A stretch of 64,000 nt of DNA from CAYXDO01 sp964463485 (GCA_964463485.1 CAYXDO010000042.1:1-64000); one strand, 5' to 3'; numbered from the stretch's first letter, positions 17,252 to 27,285 are shown. Program-made: numbers and translations. Notes: generated from the letters alone by a model not told the origin.

Positions 17252-17782
17252 ATGAGTTCGCGTAACGTCTGGGCGTTTGGGTTCGTCGCGCGTTGGCTTG
17301 CAATCGGTCGAGCGGCGTCGGCGATGCCGTGCTCTGAAGCGCATGGCGTCCCCTACGGAGCTGGCGTCGTGGAAGCGGCGAGTGAAGCAGCGATCGATCC
17401 GGCGCTGTTGGCCGCAATCATCTCGGTGGAGTCGTCGTTCGACCCGAAGGCGCGCTCATCAGCGGGCGCAGTCGGGCTCACCCAACTCACGGCTGCTGCG
17501 GCTCGGGAAGTGGGGTTGAGTGTTGGCCCCCCGGACGAGCGGCTAGATCCTCGGAAGGCGATCTTCGGAGGCGCGAGGTACTTCGCGAAACTTCTGCGCC
17601 TGTGTGAAGGCGACGAAGAGTGCGCGCTGTCGAGCTACCACTCGGGACCTATGTACGCCCGCCTCTGGGGCGAGGTCCCTCCGGAGTCAGCGAAATACGT
17701 CGCACGCGTGCTTGCTACTCGTGCGCGGCTTCGAGGTACGATGCGATTTCAAGTCGTGGAGGAGAACGATGGACGACAGTGA
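17252..17782 (+). CDS. Lytic murein transglycosylase (SLT domain), first gene of the operon
   Basis: A 176-residue exported SLT-family enzyme that would cut the MurNAc-GlcNAc bond of peptidoglycan. The signal peptide is roughly residues 1-24. The SLT core follows: ISVESSFDPKA with catalytic Glu ~60, then GAVGLTQLT, a GGARYFAKLL segment and ALSSYHSGP in place of the usual A-x-YNAGP. The ATG has GAGAGG upstream. The stop overlaps the next start (17769) by 14 bases, so it is translated with the operon. Compact SLT enzymes like this often open the wall locally for a trans-envelope machine, which fits the genes that follow. Confidence 0.88.
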   Translation: MSSRNVWAFGFVARWLAIGRAASAMPCSEAHGVPYGAGVVEAASEAAIDPALLAAIISVESSFDPKARSSAGAVGLTQLTAAAAREVGLSVGPPDERLDPRKAIFGGARYFAKLLRLCEGDEECALSSYHSGPMYARLWGEVPPESAKYVARVLATRARLRGTMRFQVVEENDGRQ

Positions 17783-18956
17783 CAAACTCTGGAGTTGGAG
17801 CGACGCAAAGAAGCTGCCGTCGATTGATCCGTACAGGATCGAGTGGTCCAAGGACGGAGACGTCCTCGGGCAGGCCCCAAAGATTCTTCGCCTCGACAAG
17901 ACTATTATGCCGGACCACCTGTTCACGCGCCTGGACTCGGGAGACTTCACGGTTCTTCGCTGCTTGGCCCGCGTCCTGGGCGAAGCCTTCGCGCAGTGGT
18001 TCCAGAGCGCCATACCCGATTCGAGTGACCCGCGAGCGCCACTCACCCGACTGCGGAGTCGGCCGACCAAAGTTCGGGTGCACCGAGTACTGGGTGAGCT
18101 CTGGCTCGATCGGCGCCATGTTCGCGCACCCCTCGAACGGATGTTCGCGCCCGGCGAGTTTTTTCGAGCTCTCCAAGGACTACTGAAACGCGTCGACCGA
18201 GTCGAAGCGGTACCGACGCCGAGGCCGCCAAAAAAGTTCTCGACCCTGTGGCTTGAGCAAAAAGGGCGCGACGTTCACCGCGAGCAAGAGATCATGCTGG
18301 AGGCGCCGGCCGTCGCCTCCGCCATCAGGCAGATTCCTGAGCGCGTGGCTGCGATGAACCGCCTTGCGATCGGCGCAGGCGCACTCTCGAACGAGGCTGT
18401 GACCGAGTTGCTCGGCAAGACGGCGGACAACCGGCTACCCCGCGGCTCGGGGGAGCTGGAACCGTTTTTCAGCCCCATGCTCCTCGACGCGAAGCTGGCG
18501 ATGTGGATTCTCTACAGCTACACGGACAACAGTGAACGAGAAGTCGCCACGTTTCTACATGCTCGAGGATACAAGAACCAACACGGTCATCAGTGGCAAG
18601 CCGGTGGTGTCAGAAATCATGCTGCGGACCTGGATTTGATCATCTATGGGTCCGGAGCATCTACTCTGCGACGGCTCTGCGCCATCGCGCCTGTGCACGT
18701 GCCCGATGATATGCTTCGCGTGCTCCGGAAGGTGGCAAACGCAGAGTTGGCAGACGTGGAACTCAGAAAATTCTTCACGCAGCAGACCATGAATGTGCGG
18801 CTCGCCAGTTGGCTGCTTCTGGCCCGAAATGAAGCAGCCGAGGTGTGCGCTTTCCTCGAGGCGCAAGAATACGTACACCCGAACGGCGCGCCCTACTGCG
18901 CCGAGGCACTTCGTGCCTTCTCGGAGGACCTCCAGCGGCGCCTGCATGGACCATGA
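17769..18956 (+). CDS. Hypothetical cytoplasmic protein, 395 residues
   Basis: The ATG at 17769 has a strong GGAGGAGAAC ribosome-binding site inside the end of the transglycosylase gene. There is no signal peptide or membrane segment. The protein is Arg/Leu-rich and mainly helical. The C-terminal half holds two similar-looking segments (residues ~250-285 and ~355-390): MWILYSYTDNSEREVATFL against ASWLLLARNEAAEVCAFLE, each followed by a GY/EY-H-NG-like turn, which suggests an internal repeat. No known family is recognised. Its place after the wall enzyme suggests a cytoplasmic regulatory or docking component. Confidence 0.78.
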   Translation: MDDSDKLWSWSDAKKLPSIDPYRIEWSKDGDVLGQAPKILRLDKTIMPDHLFTRLDSGDFTVLRCLARVLGEAFAQWFQSAIPDSSDPRAPLTRLRSRPTKVRVHRVLGELWLDRRHVRAPLERMFAPGEFFRALQGLLKRVDRVEAVPTPRPPKKFSTLWLEQKGRDVHREQEIMLEAPAVASAIRQIPERVAAMNRLAIGAGALSNEAVTELLGKTADNRLPRGSGELEPFFSPMLLDAKLAMWILYSYTDNSEREVATFLHARGYKNQHGHQWQAGGVRNHAADLDLIIYGSGASTLRRLCAIAPVHVPDDMLRVLRKVANAELADVELRKFFTQQTMNVRLASWLLLARNEAAEVCAFLEAQEYVHPNGAPYCAEALRAFSEDLQRRLHGP

Positions 18957-19014
18957 GACAATGATGATGATGCGAGAGAAAGACGCGAGTGATATTCGCA
19001 GACGAGGTGCAATC

Positions 19015-19869
19015 ATGAGTGCGAACGAAACGACGGCGATCATGTTCGAAGAACGGGCCCTGCAACACATCGCAGATCGGGGCGCGGACTTCCTTGCCCT
19101 TCGGGAGTCGGTCCTGTCCTCCCGCGACTCGCTTAATAGGCGAGCCGCAGACGCGCGGAAGCACGCGGCAGAGAAGGAGAATGGGCGCACGGGATCGGAG
19201 GCCGCCGGGGAGCAGGAGCTGTCGACCGCCGCAGCGCGCGCAGTCAGCGCGACGAAGCCACCGGACATCGCCCTCGTCTACCTTCCCGAGCTGTCGCGCC
19301 ATCTTGGCGGTGGCGTCCACGCTTGGATGCTCAGGACCTCCACGTCCGCCGTCGAGGGGTCACACCGCGTTTTCATAAGGCAGATGAATCTGCCTTCACT
19401 GGCCCATGGTTTGACAAAGGCTCAGACCGCACCGACGGACGAAATCAGCGAGCTCTTCGCGCTCAAAGTGCTGGCTGAGGACCAAGTCGTCGAGCTCCGC
19501 GCTTCGAAGATCACGTGCGACTGCGGCGAGGTGTTCGAGATTCCGGCGCTTTCAGGCCGAGCCTGTCAGGCGATCGAGCCGCCATGGTCCAACCTCCTGG
19601 AGGCGTACCATGCACTCGGTGCCGGCGCGAACCAAAGGCAGCACCAAGCCGACTTCGCGCTGGCATTTCGCCGGCTTGTCCGGTCGGGCAAGAAAGGTCA
19701 GGGTGGGCCCCGCACGCTGGATCCGTGGAGCGCTCTGATGCTCGCCTGGTTCGCTGCCGAGCTCGCGAAGTGCTACTGGGAAGATTCGGCCAGGGCGGCG
19801 CTGGGGCTCACCGAAGTCGGCAACCACTCGCAGTTGCGAAACTTGGTGAAGTCGAACTGGCCGAACTAA
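19015..19869 (+). CDS. Hypothetical cytoplasmic protein with CxC motif, 284 residues
   Basis: The start is the ATG at 19015, which has GAGGTG five bases upstream; earlier in-frame ATGs (18946-18970) would overlap the previous gene and lack a clear ribosome-binding site. Residues ~1-70 are charged and helical, possibly coiled coil. A central region carries ITCDCGEVFEIP, a CxC pair that could be half of a metal site, and the C-terminal ~100 residues are helical with conserved-looking Trp. No signal peptide. Family unknown. It lies between another soluble unknown and a single-pass membrane protein. Confidence 0.72.
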   Translation: MSANETTAIMFEERALQHIADRGADFLALRESVLSSRDSLNRRAADARKHAAEKENGRTGSEAAGEQELSTAAARAVSATKPPDIALVYLPELSRHLGGGVHAWMLRTSTSAVEGSHRVFIRQMNLPSLAHGLTKAQTAPTDEISELFALKVLAEDQVVELRASKITCDCGEVFEIPALSGRACQAIEPPWSNLLEAYHALGAGANQRQHQADFALAFRRLVRSGKKGQGGPRTLDPWSALMLAWFAAELAKCYWEDSARAALGLTEVGNHSQLRNLVKSNWPN

Positions 19870-19871
19870 GT

Positions 19872-21275
19872 ATGCGAAAGGCGGGGATCATGCGCGAGAC
19901 GGAGGCGACTGCTAGCTTCGCGGCCATCTTGACCGTGCCTGTGAACGCCGAATGTGACCCCGACTACGACAAACACACGGATCCCTGGCGGTGGGCGAAT
20001 TGGATTTCCGCATGGGTTCTCCAGCCCCACAAGACCCGCCAGTACCTGGTCGAACAGAACTTCAACCGGGAGCTCGAGCGCTTTGGAGAGTCCAAGATCG
20101 GCGTAGGTGAGGAACTCAACCAGGCCGAAATACCCGTCGACTACACGTCGGCAGGGTGCACGGCATCGGTCGCGATGCGGGCGCTGGCAAGCCGCGTCTC
20201 GCTGCGCTTCTGGTGGTTCGGATCGGCCGAAGTCGCCGAGAACGGGAATCTCCAGAGGATTGGGGGTCTTGGATTTAAGCTCGCCGCGGCCGGGGCACTC
20301 ATGGGCGCCGACTTGGTGGAAGAATGGGGAGAGCTGATCGTTCGCGCCACCGACGGCACGCCGATCGCGCCCGTGGTCATCGCCGATGGCCAAGACGTCG
20401 CGGCTGCAATCGATGAGTACGCTACCCTTAGGAAGACTCACCAGTGGAATTTGTCCATCGAGCTCGATCAAAAGAATGGCACTGTCACCGTTAGATACGC
20501 TTCGTCGAGCGAAAAGCTTGCTTCTTTGGACCTGCTCGTGGCCAAGACCGATCAGGACGCGCTTCGTATGGTGCGGGAGTGGGGGCGGGCTCATGGGCGC
20601 GACGTCGATCCGCCGTCCAGCGAGCGCCCCACCGAACCGTCCAGCGAGCCCGAGGCAAGGAGTCGGCTCTCAGGCTCGGCCCGCACACAGCTACTTCCGG
20701 CACTCACCTTCGTCTTAGTATTTCTGGTGCTCGTGCTACTTCTTGCGGGTCGACGTGACACGCCGAACCCGTATGGCCCAGACGCGGGGCTCGCCCACCC
20801 GGACGCGGATGCGAGTGATTCTCGGGCGGACGACTTCGGTATCGACGACGAAGATGCCGGCTCCTCGAGCGGTCATGCTACCGGACCGGACGCCCGTCGC
20901 CAGCTTTCAGCGCGCAAGGCGCACGAAGTGATCAATTGGGGTGATTCAGGTGCCAATGACGCCTTGCCACGGCCAGACGCGGCCCGCTATCGGCGCTGCG
21001 CTGCAAGAGGTGACCCGATCGACGTGCATACTCAGCGCGCCGTAGATGTTCGGGCCATGCTCACCGAATACGGAATCGCCGCTTTGGCCGCGAATGTGTG
21101 CGGAGGAGACTACTCGGTGGACGTAGTGGATGCTCAGGATCAGGGCAAACACCAGCTTCAAATATGTTGCCAGGGGATGAGTCTGGACGGGCTTTCGCAG
21201 AGTACACCGATGTCGACTGCTGCAAGTCTCAGAGGCTTGTTGGAGGATCAACGCGAGTCGGCGAGAAGTCGCTGA
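19872..21275 (+). CDS. Single-pass membrane protein, 467 residues
   Basis: Begins three bases after the previous stop at ATG 19872; the ATG at 19890 is an alternative. Residues ~1-270 form a soluble domain, then one membrane segment (~273-294, a run of Leu/Val/Phe), then an Asp/Ser-rich linker and a ~90-residue C-terminal domain with three cysteines (NVCGG and ICC) that could form disulfides in the periplasm. With no N-terminal signal, the likely topology is large N-terminal domain inside and small domain outside. This is what an inner-membrane relay of an envelope complex would look like. Not a recognised family. Confidence 0.78.
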   Translation: MRKAGIMRETEATASFAAILTVPVNAECDPDYDKHTDPWRWANWISAWVLQPHKTRQYLVEQNFNRELERFGESKIGVGEELNQAEIPVDYTSAGCTASVAMRALASRVSLRFWWFGSAEVAENGNLQRIGGLGFKLAAAGALMGADLVEEWGELIVRATDGTPIAPVVIADGQDVAAAIDEYATLRKTHQWNLSIELDQKNGTVTVRYASSSEKLASLDLLVAKTDQDALRMVREWGRAHGRDVDPPSSERPTEPSSEPEARSRLSGSARTQLLPALTFVLVFLVLVLLLAGRRDTPNPYGPDAGLAHPDADASDSRADDFGIDDEDAGSSSGHATGPDARRQLSARKAHEVINWGDSGANDALPRPDAARYRRCAARGDPIDVHTQRAVDVRAMLTEYGIAALAANVCGGDYSVDVVDAQDQGKHQLQICCQGMSLDGLSQSTPMSTAASLRGLLEDQRESARSR

Positions 21276-21347
21276 TGGGGGATGACCAGACATGGGGGTG
21301 GGTAACACGAGTTGCGCTCCCTCGCAAGAAAGGGGCAGGTAGGCACG

Positions 21348-22865
21348 ATGCTTGGATGGGACAGAGTTGTAGTTGTCGGAATCGTCCTTGGGGCCGCCTT
21401 CATCCGGTCTGCGAGTGCGCAGGAAGACGGAGGGTATGGGGATTTGCTCAGCCCGGAGCCGCCCAAGGAGGAGGAGAAGAAGGACAAGTGCCTGTGGTGG
21501 GACCGTCCGTCAACGGTAAGCGGCGGCCTTTTTCTCGTGCCCGTTGGTAGAGTTCGGGGGTTCTGGGTCGACTCCCCCAGAGGCTCGCGGTCGCTCTATG
21601 ACACATCCATCCTTGAAGTTAGCCTGCGGTCGTGGCTCTTGCCGTGGCTCTTTGGTTCCTTGGACACGCGAAGCGATGACGTGGACACGGCGCCGACGGA
21701 CATTCCAAGTTACTCACTCCTTGGTATCGAAGCGTCAGCCGGTCTCTTGGCCGCCATAACCGGTGAGGCCGCGGCCGAGTCCGGATACTTCGTTCGGGGT
21801 GAGCTATCGTTTCGGCTCGGCACCGATTGCTGGTCGAGAGTTCAGCTCGCGGTCGGCGGAGAGGGCACGTTCTACGCTCCTGGCCCGCCGGAAGCACCAG
21901 GCCACATCTACGAGCTGTACGGCGCCTTGCGAGCCGCCCCGCTCGAAACACTCCGACTTTCCCTCGAAGTTCGGTCCATGGAGACCACCACCTTCTACGT
22001 CGACGACGGGCCGTACTCGGACTCGCTCGCGTCACTCCTCGTTGGGGGTGAGCTCGACCTGCGGTTTCTCGAGCGGTCCAGCTACGGTGTCCACTTCGTA
22101 GCTAGTTACGCGAGGTCGATTCCTGCTCAGGGCGCTCCAGATGTACAGCGCTGGTTGTTCGCGGCCCGCTATAGGCAGGAGGTCTCGGCGACAGGTACTG
22201 GCTTTCTGAGCCTGTTGAACATCGCCGACTCGGAGTCGCGGTCTCCTGACAGCTTGCGGTTCCATCTAGCGTTCTTGGCGGTCGAGGATCGCATCCTTCG
22301 ACGGGCGCGGGATGGCGTCGAGGCCGAACACAGTTTTCTGCAGTTATTGCCAGTGGCGGGTCTCGACTTCTGGTTTTTCGAAGAGGTAGCCGTTTCTTTG
22401 TCCGCGGCGGTTGACGTCCAGACTCAGCTCGTGACTGTCGAACCGTCCGTCATCTATCGTCGCCCCAAGAACTCGGCCTTGTCCGCGTGGTGGCTCCGCG
22501 CTGGGGATTCTTGGGCTGTGCATAGGCCTGCCGTCGAGCTCGCCAGCGGCTCCTCGCGCCTTGTCAACACGGAACACGAGCCCTTTCTCCAGTTGTGGGT
22601 ACGCCCGCTTCGATTCCTCGAGGCGGGACTCGCTGCCCACTTCGTGTTCCTGAATCTTCTCGAATTCGAAGAGAATGCGCCCACTTACACCAGGGAGTAT
22701 GGGTTGCTGCTCGGACCGATGGTACGCCTGGTGGTGTCGCCAAGTGAGTCCGAGCATTCGCTCGTTTTGGTGGGTGGGTTCCTTCCAGCCCTGACGACGC
22801 TTGAGGGTGAAGGATACGGGTTTCGTCGCCTCTCTGTTGGCATCGGATACCGATATGATGGCTGA
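21348..22865 (+). CDS. Probable outer-membrane beta-barrel protein
   Basis: 505 residues with a clear Sec signal peptide (~1-27, ending SASA-QED), then an acidic/Lys linker (PPKEEEKKDKC). The rest has many alternating hydrophobic/polar strands ending in aromatic residues (YFVRGELSFRLG, YGVHFVASYARS, LRFHLAFLAVEDR), and the chain closes with SVGIGYRYDG. This pattern fits an outer-membrane barrel, though the last residue is not Phe. The ATG has an AGG-containing upstream region. The stop overlaps the next start. It would be the outer-membrane part of the operon's product. Confidence 0.72.
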   Translation: MLGWDRVVVVGIVLGAAFIRSASAQEDGGYGDLLSPEPPKEEEKKDKCLWWDRPSTVSGGLFLVPVGRVRGFWVDSPRGSRSLYDTSILEVSLRSWLLPWLFGSLDTRSDDVDTAPTDIPSYSLLGIEASAGLLAAITGEAAAESGYFVRGELSFRLGTDCWSRVQLAVGGEGTFYAPGPPEAPGHIYELYGALRAAPLETLRLSLEVRSMETTTFYVDDGPYSDSLASLLVGGELDLRFLERSSYGVHFVASYARSIPAQGAPDVQRWLFAARYRQEVSATGTGFLSLLNIADSESRSPDSLRFHLAFLAVEDRILRRARDGVEAEHSFLQLLPVAGLDFWFFEEVAVSLSAAVDVQTQLVTVEPSVIYRRPKNSALSAWWLRAGDSWAVHRPAVELASGSSRLVNTEHEPFLQLWVRPLRFLEAGLAAHFVFLNLLEFEENAPTYTREYGLLLGPMVRLVVSPSESEHSLVLVGGFLPALTTLEGEGYGFRRLSVGIGYRYDG

Positions 22866-24867
22866 GAGCCGACAAAACCTCGTTCGTGCCGCGACCAGAG
22901 GCACCTTGGCACTTCTGGCTTTCGCCGCAGGCTCAATCCACTGTTCGAGCACGCAATACTCCGAGGCCGATCGCGGTCTTCAGCCTCAGGTACTCGAACG
23001 CCTCGCAAGCGAACTCACGCGTTTCTGTGGGTTCCGCGAAATAGCGGTACATCCACTCGTGGATGAAGTCAACTGGTCGTGGTGGCGAACCTCCGTGAAG
23101 TTCGGGGACTCACAAGTGTCGGCGGCAATCGAATCGACGTTCGGCGACCTGTGTGACCGGGCCATCAAGTTCGAGGCCCGAAACCAGGGGCTGATCGATG
23201 CGCTACCAGCGCTCGGCGTTGAACCGCTTCGGAACCACATAGCTCGCCAGTTGGCGTTGGAGTCATCCACGAAGGCGCACTTCTATCTGATCCGGGAGCC
23301 TTCAAGATCCGTCTCCATCTGGGTGCTCGACCCGGGCGGCCACCTTCGTCACGCTGGTGCTTTCTCCGCCGCGTCACGCGGGAAAGGCGACGGCGAACCG
23401 AGGATGTTCTTGCCTGAAGAGGAAGATCTTGTCCGAGAATACTTGGAACGGAACGGGGCAGCTCTGGTTCAGAACCTCATGGACGGCGCGCGCAGGCTCG
23501 TGATCACGTACGAGCCCGCCCTCGCCGCAAGAGAGAACGGGAGCTTTTGCGTTTCGAAGCGAGATGTGGGGCTCGGTCAACTCGACCAGCAGTTCCACAA
23601 CTCCTTTCGCCAAGAGCTCAGTAAGAGAGTTAAGTTGGAGGTTGGGCGGGATACGCTGAAGGAGTACGGCCTCGAAAGGAGCGGCGAGGAAATTCGATGG
23701 ATCAAGCCCCCCTCTCCGATCACGGCTGAGGGCTGTCGGACTCTGCTCGTTACGAAAGTGGCGCATGCTGAACCTTTGCCCCAAGACAGCATCGCAACTG
23801 CGGGCATCGTCGCCTTGTCAGTGGGTTGGCTGGACCTGGACGGAAACACCATCCAGGAGTGGCGCCCCGACGTGCCGAAGGTGTTTGCACGGGTCCCCCT
23901 CCTGGTTGGTCGGGATCGCGACACGCTGGGCTTGTTGCCCGACTTGAGCTTGCCAATCGAAGACCCCACCTCCGGTGCCGTCGTTTGTCCTCTGCGTGGT
24001 GAGGACGGTTGGCTTGTCCCTCGCGAGCTGACGCGGCTCCAGGAGGACCTGCGCGACGTGTTGGCTCAACAAGGTTTCGATCCCGTGAAGACCCTACCTG
24101 CTGAGATCGAATGCCGACCGCCCCGGGAGGGCTGGCAGGTCGAGCCGATTCTCGCCCTCGGCGCCTCGGGCGAGGTCAACGCCCGGGTCGAAATCCTGCA
24201 CGCGCGCGGCCACAGGCGAACGCTGTCCCTCACGCTCCCTGCCGAGCTTCGCCTGCCGGCGCGAGAACAGATTCGACTCACCGTTTGGCTGCCGCCGAAC
24301 ATCCCGAACCAGTGGACTCGAATTCGAAGCCAGCTTTCGGGTTTCGATCGCTACTTTAGGCTCACAATCGCCACTACACCTGAGCCACCCCTCGCGTCTG
24401 GGACTGCTGTCGTGTTGCTTCCAGGTCTCGCATTCGACGCGTCTTCGCCTGTACCTAGCGACACGCTGCGGCAGCAACTCGTCCAGGCCATGAGTGCAGA
24501 CGGGAGCACACTCGTTGAGGTTGGCCACCAGGAGCGTGGCTTTGGCGCCCTGGTCTTTGCGGGGCTCTTGAATCCCGGGGTCAAGTCGATTGAGGATGAG
24601 TTGTCGCTAAGTTGTTCGAGACTCGCGAACCGATTCCCAGCCATTTGTCACTTCGCTGACCGAGTCAAAGTCAACCCGCCTGCCCAGCAGATGTCTCTCG
24701 AGGGTCCAGAGCCTTTCGAGCCTGTACTCTCAGCCGGAGGCAACGCACTGGCCGTTTATCGACCGCTTGGTGAGGGGCTTGCGTTGTGGATCGGGCAAGA
24801 CCTCGAGTTCCCGACGAGCGAGCTCGCGCTCAACTTCCTCGCTACCCACCTTGGAGCACAACCATGA
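22855..24867 (+). CDS. Large exported protein, possible lipoprotein, 670 residues
   Basis: Starts at ATGATG (22855/22858), overlapping the end of the barrel gene, so translation is coupled. A basic n-region and hydrophobic core (~13-26) end at SIHC-SS. The Cys position fits a lipoprotein, but His at -1 makes the lipobox poor, so ordinary cleavage is possible. The mature part alternates helical and beta segments with no recognised domain; a Pro-rich GYARV/LTVWLPPNIPNQW-type region lies near residue 480. Its stop overlaps the next start as ATGA. Likely periplasmic or outer-membrane-bound partner of the barrel. Confidence 0.72.
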   Translation: MMAESRQNLVRAATRGTLALLAFAAGSIHCSSTQYSEADRGLQPQVLERLASELTRFCGFREIAVHPLVDEVNWSWWRTSVKFGDSQVSAAIESTFGDLCDRAIKFEARNQGLIDALPALGVEPLRNHIARQLALESSTKAHFYLIREPSRSVSIWVLDPGGHLRHAGAFSAASRGKGDGEPRMFLPEEEDLVREYLERNGAALVQNLMDGARRLVITYEPALAARENGSFCVSKRDVGLGQLDQQFHNSFRQELSKRVKLEVGRDTLKEYGLERSGEEIRWIKPPSPITAEGCRTLLVTKVAHAEPLPQDSIATAGIVALSVGWLDLDGNTIQEWRPDVPKVFARVPLLVGRDRDTLGLLPDLSLPIEDPTSGAVVCPLRGEDGWLVPRELTRLQEDLRDVLAQQGFDPVKTLPAEIECRPPREGWQVEPILALGASGEVNARVEILHARGHRRTLSLTLPAELRLPAREQIRLTVWLPPNIPNQWTRIRSQLSGFDRYFRLTIATTPEPPLASGTAVVLLPGLAFDASSPVPSDTLRQQLVQAMSADGSTLVEVGHQERGFGALVFAGLLNPGVKSIEDELSLSCSRLANRFPAICHFADRVKVNPPAQQMSLEGPEPFEPVLSAGGNALAVYRPLGEGLALWIGQDLEFPTSELALNFLATHLGAQP

Positions 24868-26651
24868 CTCGATTCCGAGATCCCATCCCCAAGTCGTCGA
24901 ACTGCATTGTGCTGTCGCTGCTCTTCGGGCTCCTTTCTTCTTCGGCAGGCCTCGCCCAGCCGGTGCAGAGGAAAGTCGTCGGCAAGACGATGGTTTCGGC
25001 TGGGAGGACACCAGAAGGCGCCGTGGCCATGATGGAGGCACTGCGGCCCTACTTCGTCGTGGCCGAGCCTGACGACTCGACCTTCGAACTCAAGCTGCGT
25101 CCGGGTGACACAATCACTTTCCTCATCGAGAAGTCTCAGGTCATCGAGTGGCCGACCAGGGAAGGCTTCACTCCGGCGCCGGAAGGTCTGACCTCGTCGG
25201 GACGCAGCCCACTGAAGGTCTGGTCTACCTCGGACGATCTCGTGAAGGATCTCCAAGGACATGCAGGTCATGGCCCGACATTCGTGGAACCCGTCTCGGC
25301 GGTCGGGGCAGGGGGCCGACTGGGTTCGTACCCCCTGATCCAGAAAAGGAAAACGAAGTGGGCTGAATTGTACGAAGTGATCGTACCCGTAGCACTCAAG
25401 AAGGCCCCCCGGCGGGAGTTGGCGGGTGTACGACTGTCCAAGGAATGGGCGGCCGATGTGAGAGACAAGGTCGGGGCCGTAGACTTTGTCTTCGTGTTGG
25501 ACTGCTCGTTTCGCGCCAGGGGAGTCCTCCATGAGGTCGTCTCGGTGCTAGACGATTTCGTGAAAGGGGCTGCGTTCCTCGACCTTCGCATCGGGATCGT
25601 TTGTTACCAGGACATGGACGCAGCGAGCGACTACTTGACCAATATCGTTTCAAAGCTAACGGACGTCGCTTCCGGACTCAGCAGCCTCCAAAGTCTGCAG
25701 TTGAATTCGAAGTCAGGGTCGATGGCGGACCGCAAGGCGGAAGCGCTCCTCGACGGAGTTCGAACCGCGCTAGGACCAGACGTCGGCTGGCGGCAGCCCT
25801 CCTTTGCCTTCGTTTACGCGGTCGTCGCTGGAGAGGTACACCCACAGACCGTCGATCCCCGCGCCCCGCCTGAGACCGCCAAACAGATCGCCTCATTGGC
25901 CCAAGCCCTGACAAAGACGGTCGTTGTTGTTCAGGCGGGCTCGACCGGGCAATGGGGGGACGTCGCGACATGGACTCGGCTGCGCGATCTCACGGTGTCG
26001 ACATCGGGCGCCTATCTGCTCGCCGAAGGAGACTGGGTGCGCAGCCTAGCTCAGAACTTCAACAAGGTCGGGAAGGAAGTGGGGATAATGCGAGATCGGG
26101 CGGTCGATCCGATTGTTAGCAGTAAGGGACTCGACGTGATCACCCTTCTGGATCGGGACGAGGGTCTGAGCCCTGAGGCCGCTGAACACCGAGAGTTGGT
26201 GATCAGGGAGGTAGTGGCGTCGAAGAGTCCAGTGGTGTTCACGCAGGGCTGGATTCCAACTCAATCGTATCTGACACCCAGTCTGCTGCTCACGTCTCCC
26301 GAGGTCGGAGTTCTGAGCGAGGGCCTCCAGGCTGCAGCTAGTCTGCGCGGTGGCAAGGCGGCGGCGAAGGCCATCAACGCTCTATGCACGGCGATCTCCG
26401 GCGTTAAGCCTCAGTCCGAGGACGATAGACTAAAGTGCGCCATCGAGGCCGAGTTCCCATATCCGCTCCTTGAGCTGGCGCGGTCGGCCTACAAATCAAA
26501 TCGGTTCGAGGACCTTCAACCTGCCGTCAAGGCCGTTTCCAAGCGCCTATCTGCCTGGCTGCAGAATCCAGCGACTCAGAAGACGCTGAGTGAACTCGGT
26601 GCGATCTGGCTTCCCATCGATGTGCTCACTCACGGGTCAGTAGGTAGCTGA
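24864..26651 (+). CDS. Secreted protein with vWA-like domain
   Basis: 595 residues with a Sec signal (~12-32, ending GLAQ). A von Willebrand A-like core starts at ~206 with VDFVFVLDCSFRARG, giving a Asp-x-Ser metal-site start at ~213, then LRIGIVCYQDMD as the next strand/turn and later FAFVYAVVAGEV and TVVVVQAG strands. vWA domains bind proteins through a metal ion and often act with ATPases. The C-terminal ~170 residues are helical. The ATGA overlap couples it to the previous gene; the ABC ATPase starts one base after its stop. Confidence 0.75.
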   Translation: MTRFRDPIPKSSNCIVLSLLFGLLSSSAGLAQPVQRKVVGKTMVSAGRTPEGAVAMMEALRPYFVVAEPDDSTFELKLRPGDTITFLIEKSQVIEWPTREGFTPAPEGLTSSGRSPLKVWSTSDDLVKDLQGHAGHGPTFVEPVSAVGAGGRLGSYPLIQKRKTKWAELYEVIVPVALKKAPRRELAGVRLSKEWAADVRDKVGAVDFVFVLDCSFRARGVLHEVVSVLDDFVKGAAFLDLRIGIVCYQDMDAASDYLTNIVSKLTDVASGLSSLQSLQLNSKSGSMADRKAEALLDGVRTALGPDVGWRQPSFAFVYAVVAGEVHPQTVDPRAPPETAKQIASLAQALTKTVVVVQAGSTGQWGDVATWTRLRDLTVSTSGAYLLAEGDWVRSLAQNFNKVGKEVGIMRDRAVDPIVSSKGLDVITLLDRDEGLSPEAAEHRELVIREVVASKSPVVFTQGWIPTQSYLTPSLLLTSPEVGVLSEGLQAAASLRGGKAAAKAINALCTAISGVKPQSEDDRLKCAIEAEFPYPLLELARSAYKSNRFEDLQPAVKAVSKRLSAWLQNPATQKTLSELGAIWLPIDVLTHGSVGS

Positions 26652-26652
26652 T

Positions 26653-27285
26653 ATGACAACGCCAATAATACAACTCGAAAAGGTGGGCAAGAAACACGGG
26701 GAGACTCCTGTTCTTGAGGGCATCGGCCTCAGCCTGGAGGATGGCGGAAAGTATATTCTAACCGGTCGGTCTGGAGCGGGGAAGTCGACGCTGCTACACA
26801 TCATGGGTGCTCTCGATTTCCGCCATACGGGGGATTACCGGTTTAACGGGACGCTTATCGAGAAAACGGAGAAGGCTCGCGGGGCGGTCCGGAGTAAATT
26901 CGGCTTCATGCATCAGGACTTGCGGCTTTTACCCCACTTGACAGTCGAAGAAAACATCGTCCTTCCGCTGGTCGGGACAGGCAGGAATCTTGACATGAAA
27001 GAGGTTCCGGACCCGCTTCGGACAAGGATATGCAAGTGGCGTTCCCGACTGCCCTGCGAACTTTCTCGAGGGGAACGCCAGTTCGCGGCCCTCGCGAGGG
27101 CGATGGTGACAGGGCCGACGGCGCTGTTCGTTGACGAGCCGACAGCGAGCTTGTCCAACGTTGATCGTCCGGCAATCTGGAAGTGCCTTGCTGACTTCAA
27201 CGGCCTGGTAGTCGTAGTTACTCATGAAGATGGTCCTGCTGCTTTTTCGAAGACAAACCTAGCTGCCGGGAAAATTGTCCCGTGA
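26653..27285 (+). CDS. ABC transporter ATPase of the FtsE/LolD/MacB type
   Basis: A 210-residue nucleotide-binding subunit. Walker A GRSGAGKST (~38-46), Q-loop MHQDLRLLPHLTVEENI, signature LSRGERQ (~137) in place of LSGGQ, Walker B ALFVDEPTASL (~157-167) and switch His in VVVTHED. The order and length fit the type VII (mechanotransmission) ABC group. The Gly-to-Arg change in the signature could slow hydrolysis. Unlike typical LolD it is short after the D-loop. It overlaps the permease gene by four bases and so forms a complex with it. The coding sequence is visibly more AT-rich than the flanking core genes. Confidence 0.9.
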   Translation: MTTPIIQLEKVGKKHGETPVLEGIGLSLEDGGKYILTGRSGAGKSTLLHIMGALDFRHTGDYRFNGTLIEKTEKARGAVRSKFGFMHQDLRLLPHLTVEENIVLPLVGTGRNLDMKEVPDPLRTRICKWRSRLPCELSRGERQFAALARAMVTGPTALFVDEPTASLSNVDRPAIWKCLADFNGLVVVVTHEDGPAAFSKTNLAAGKIVP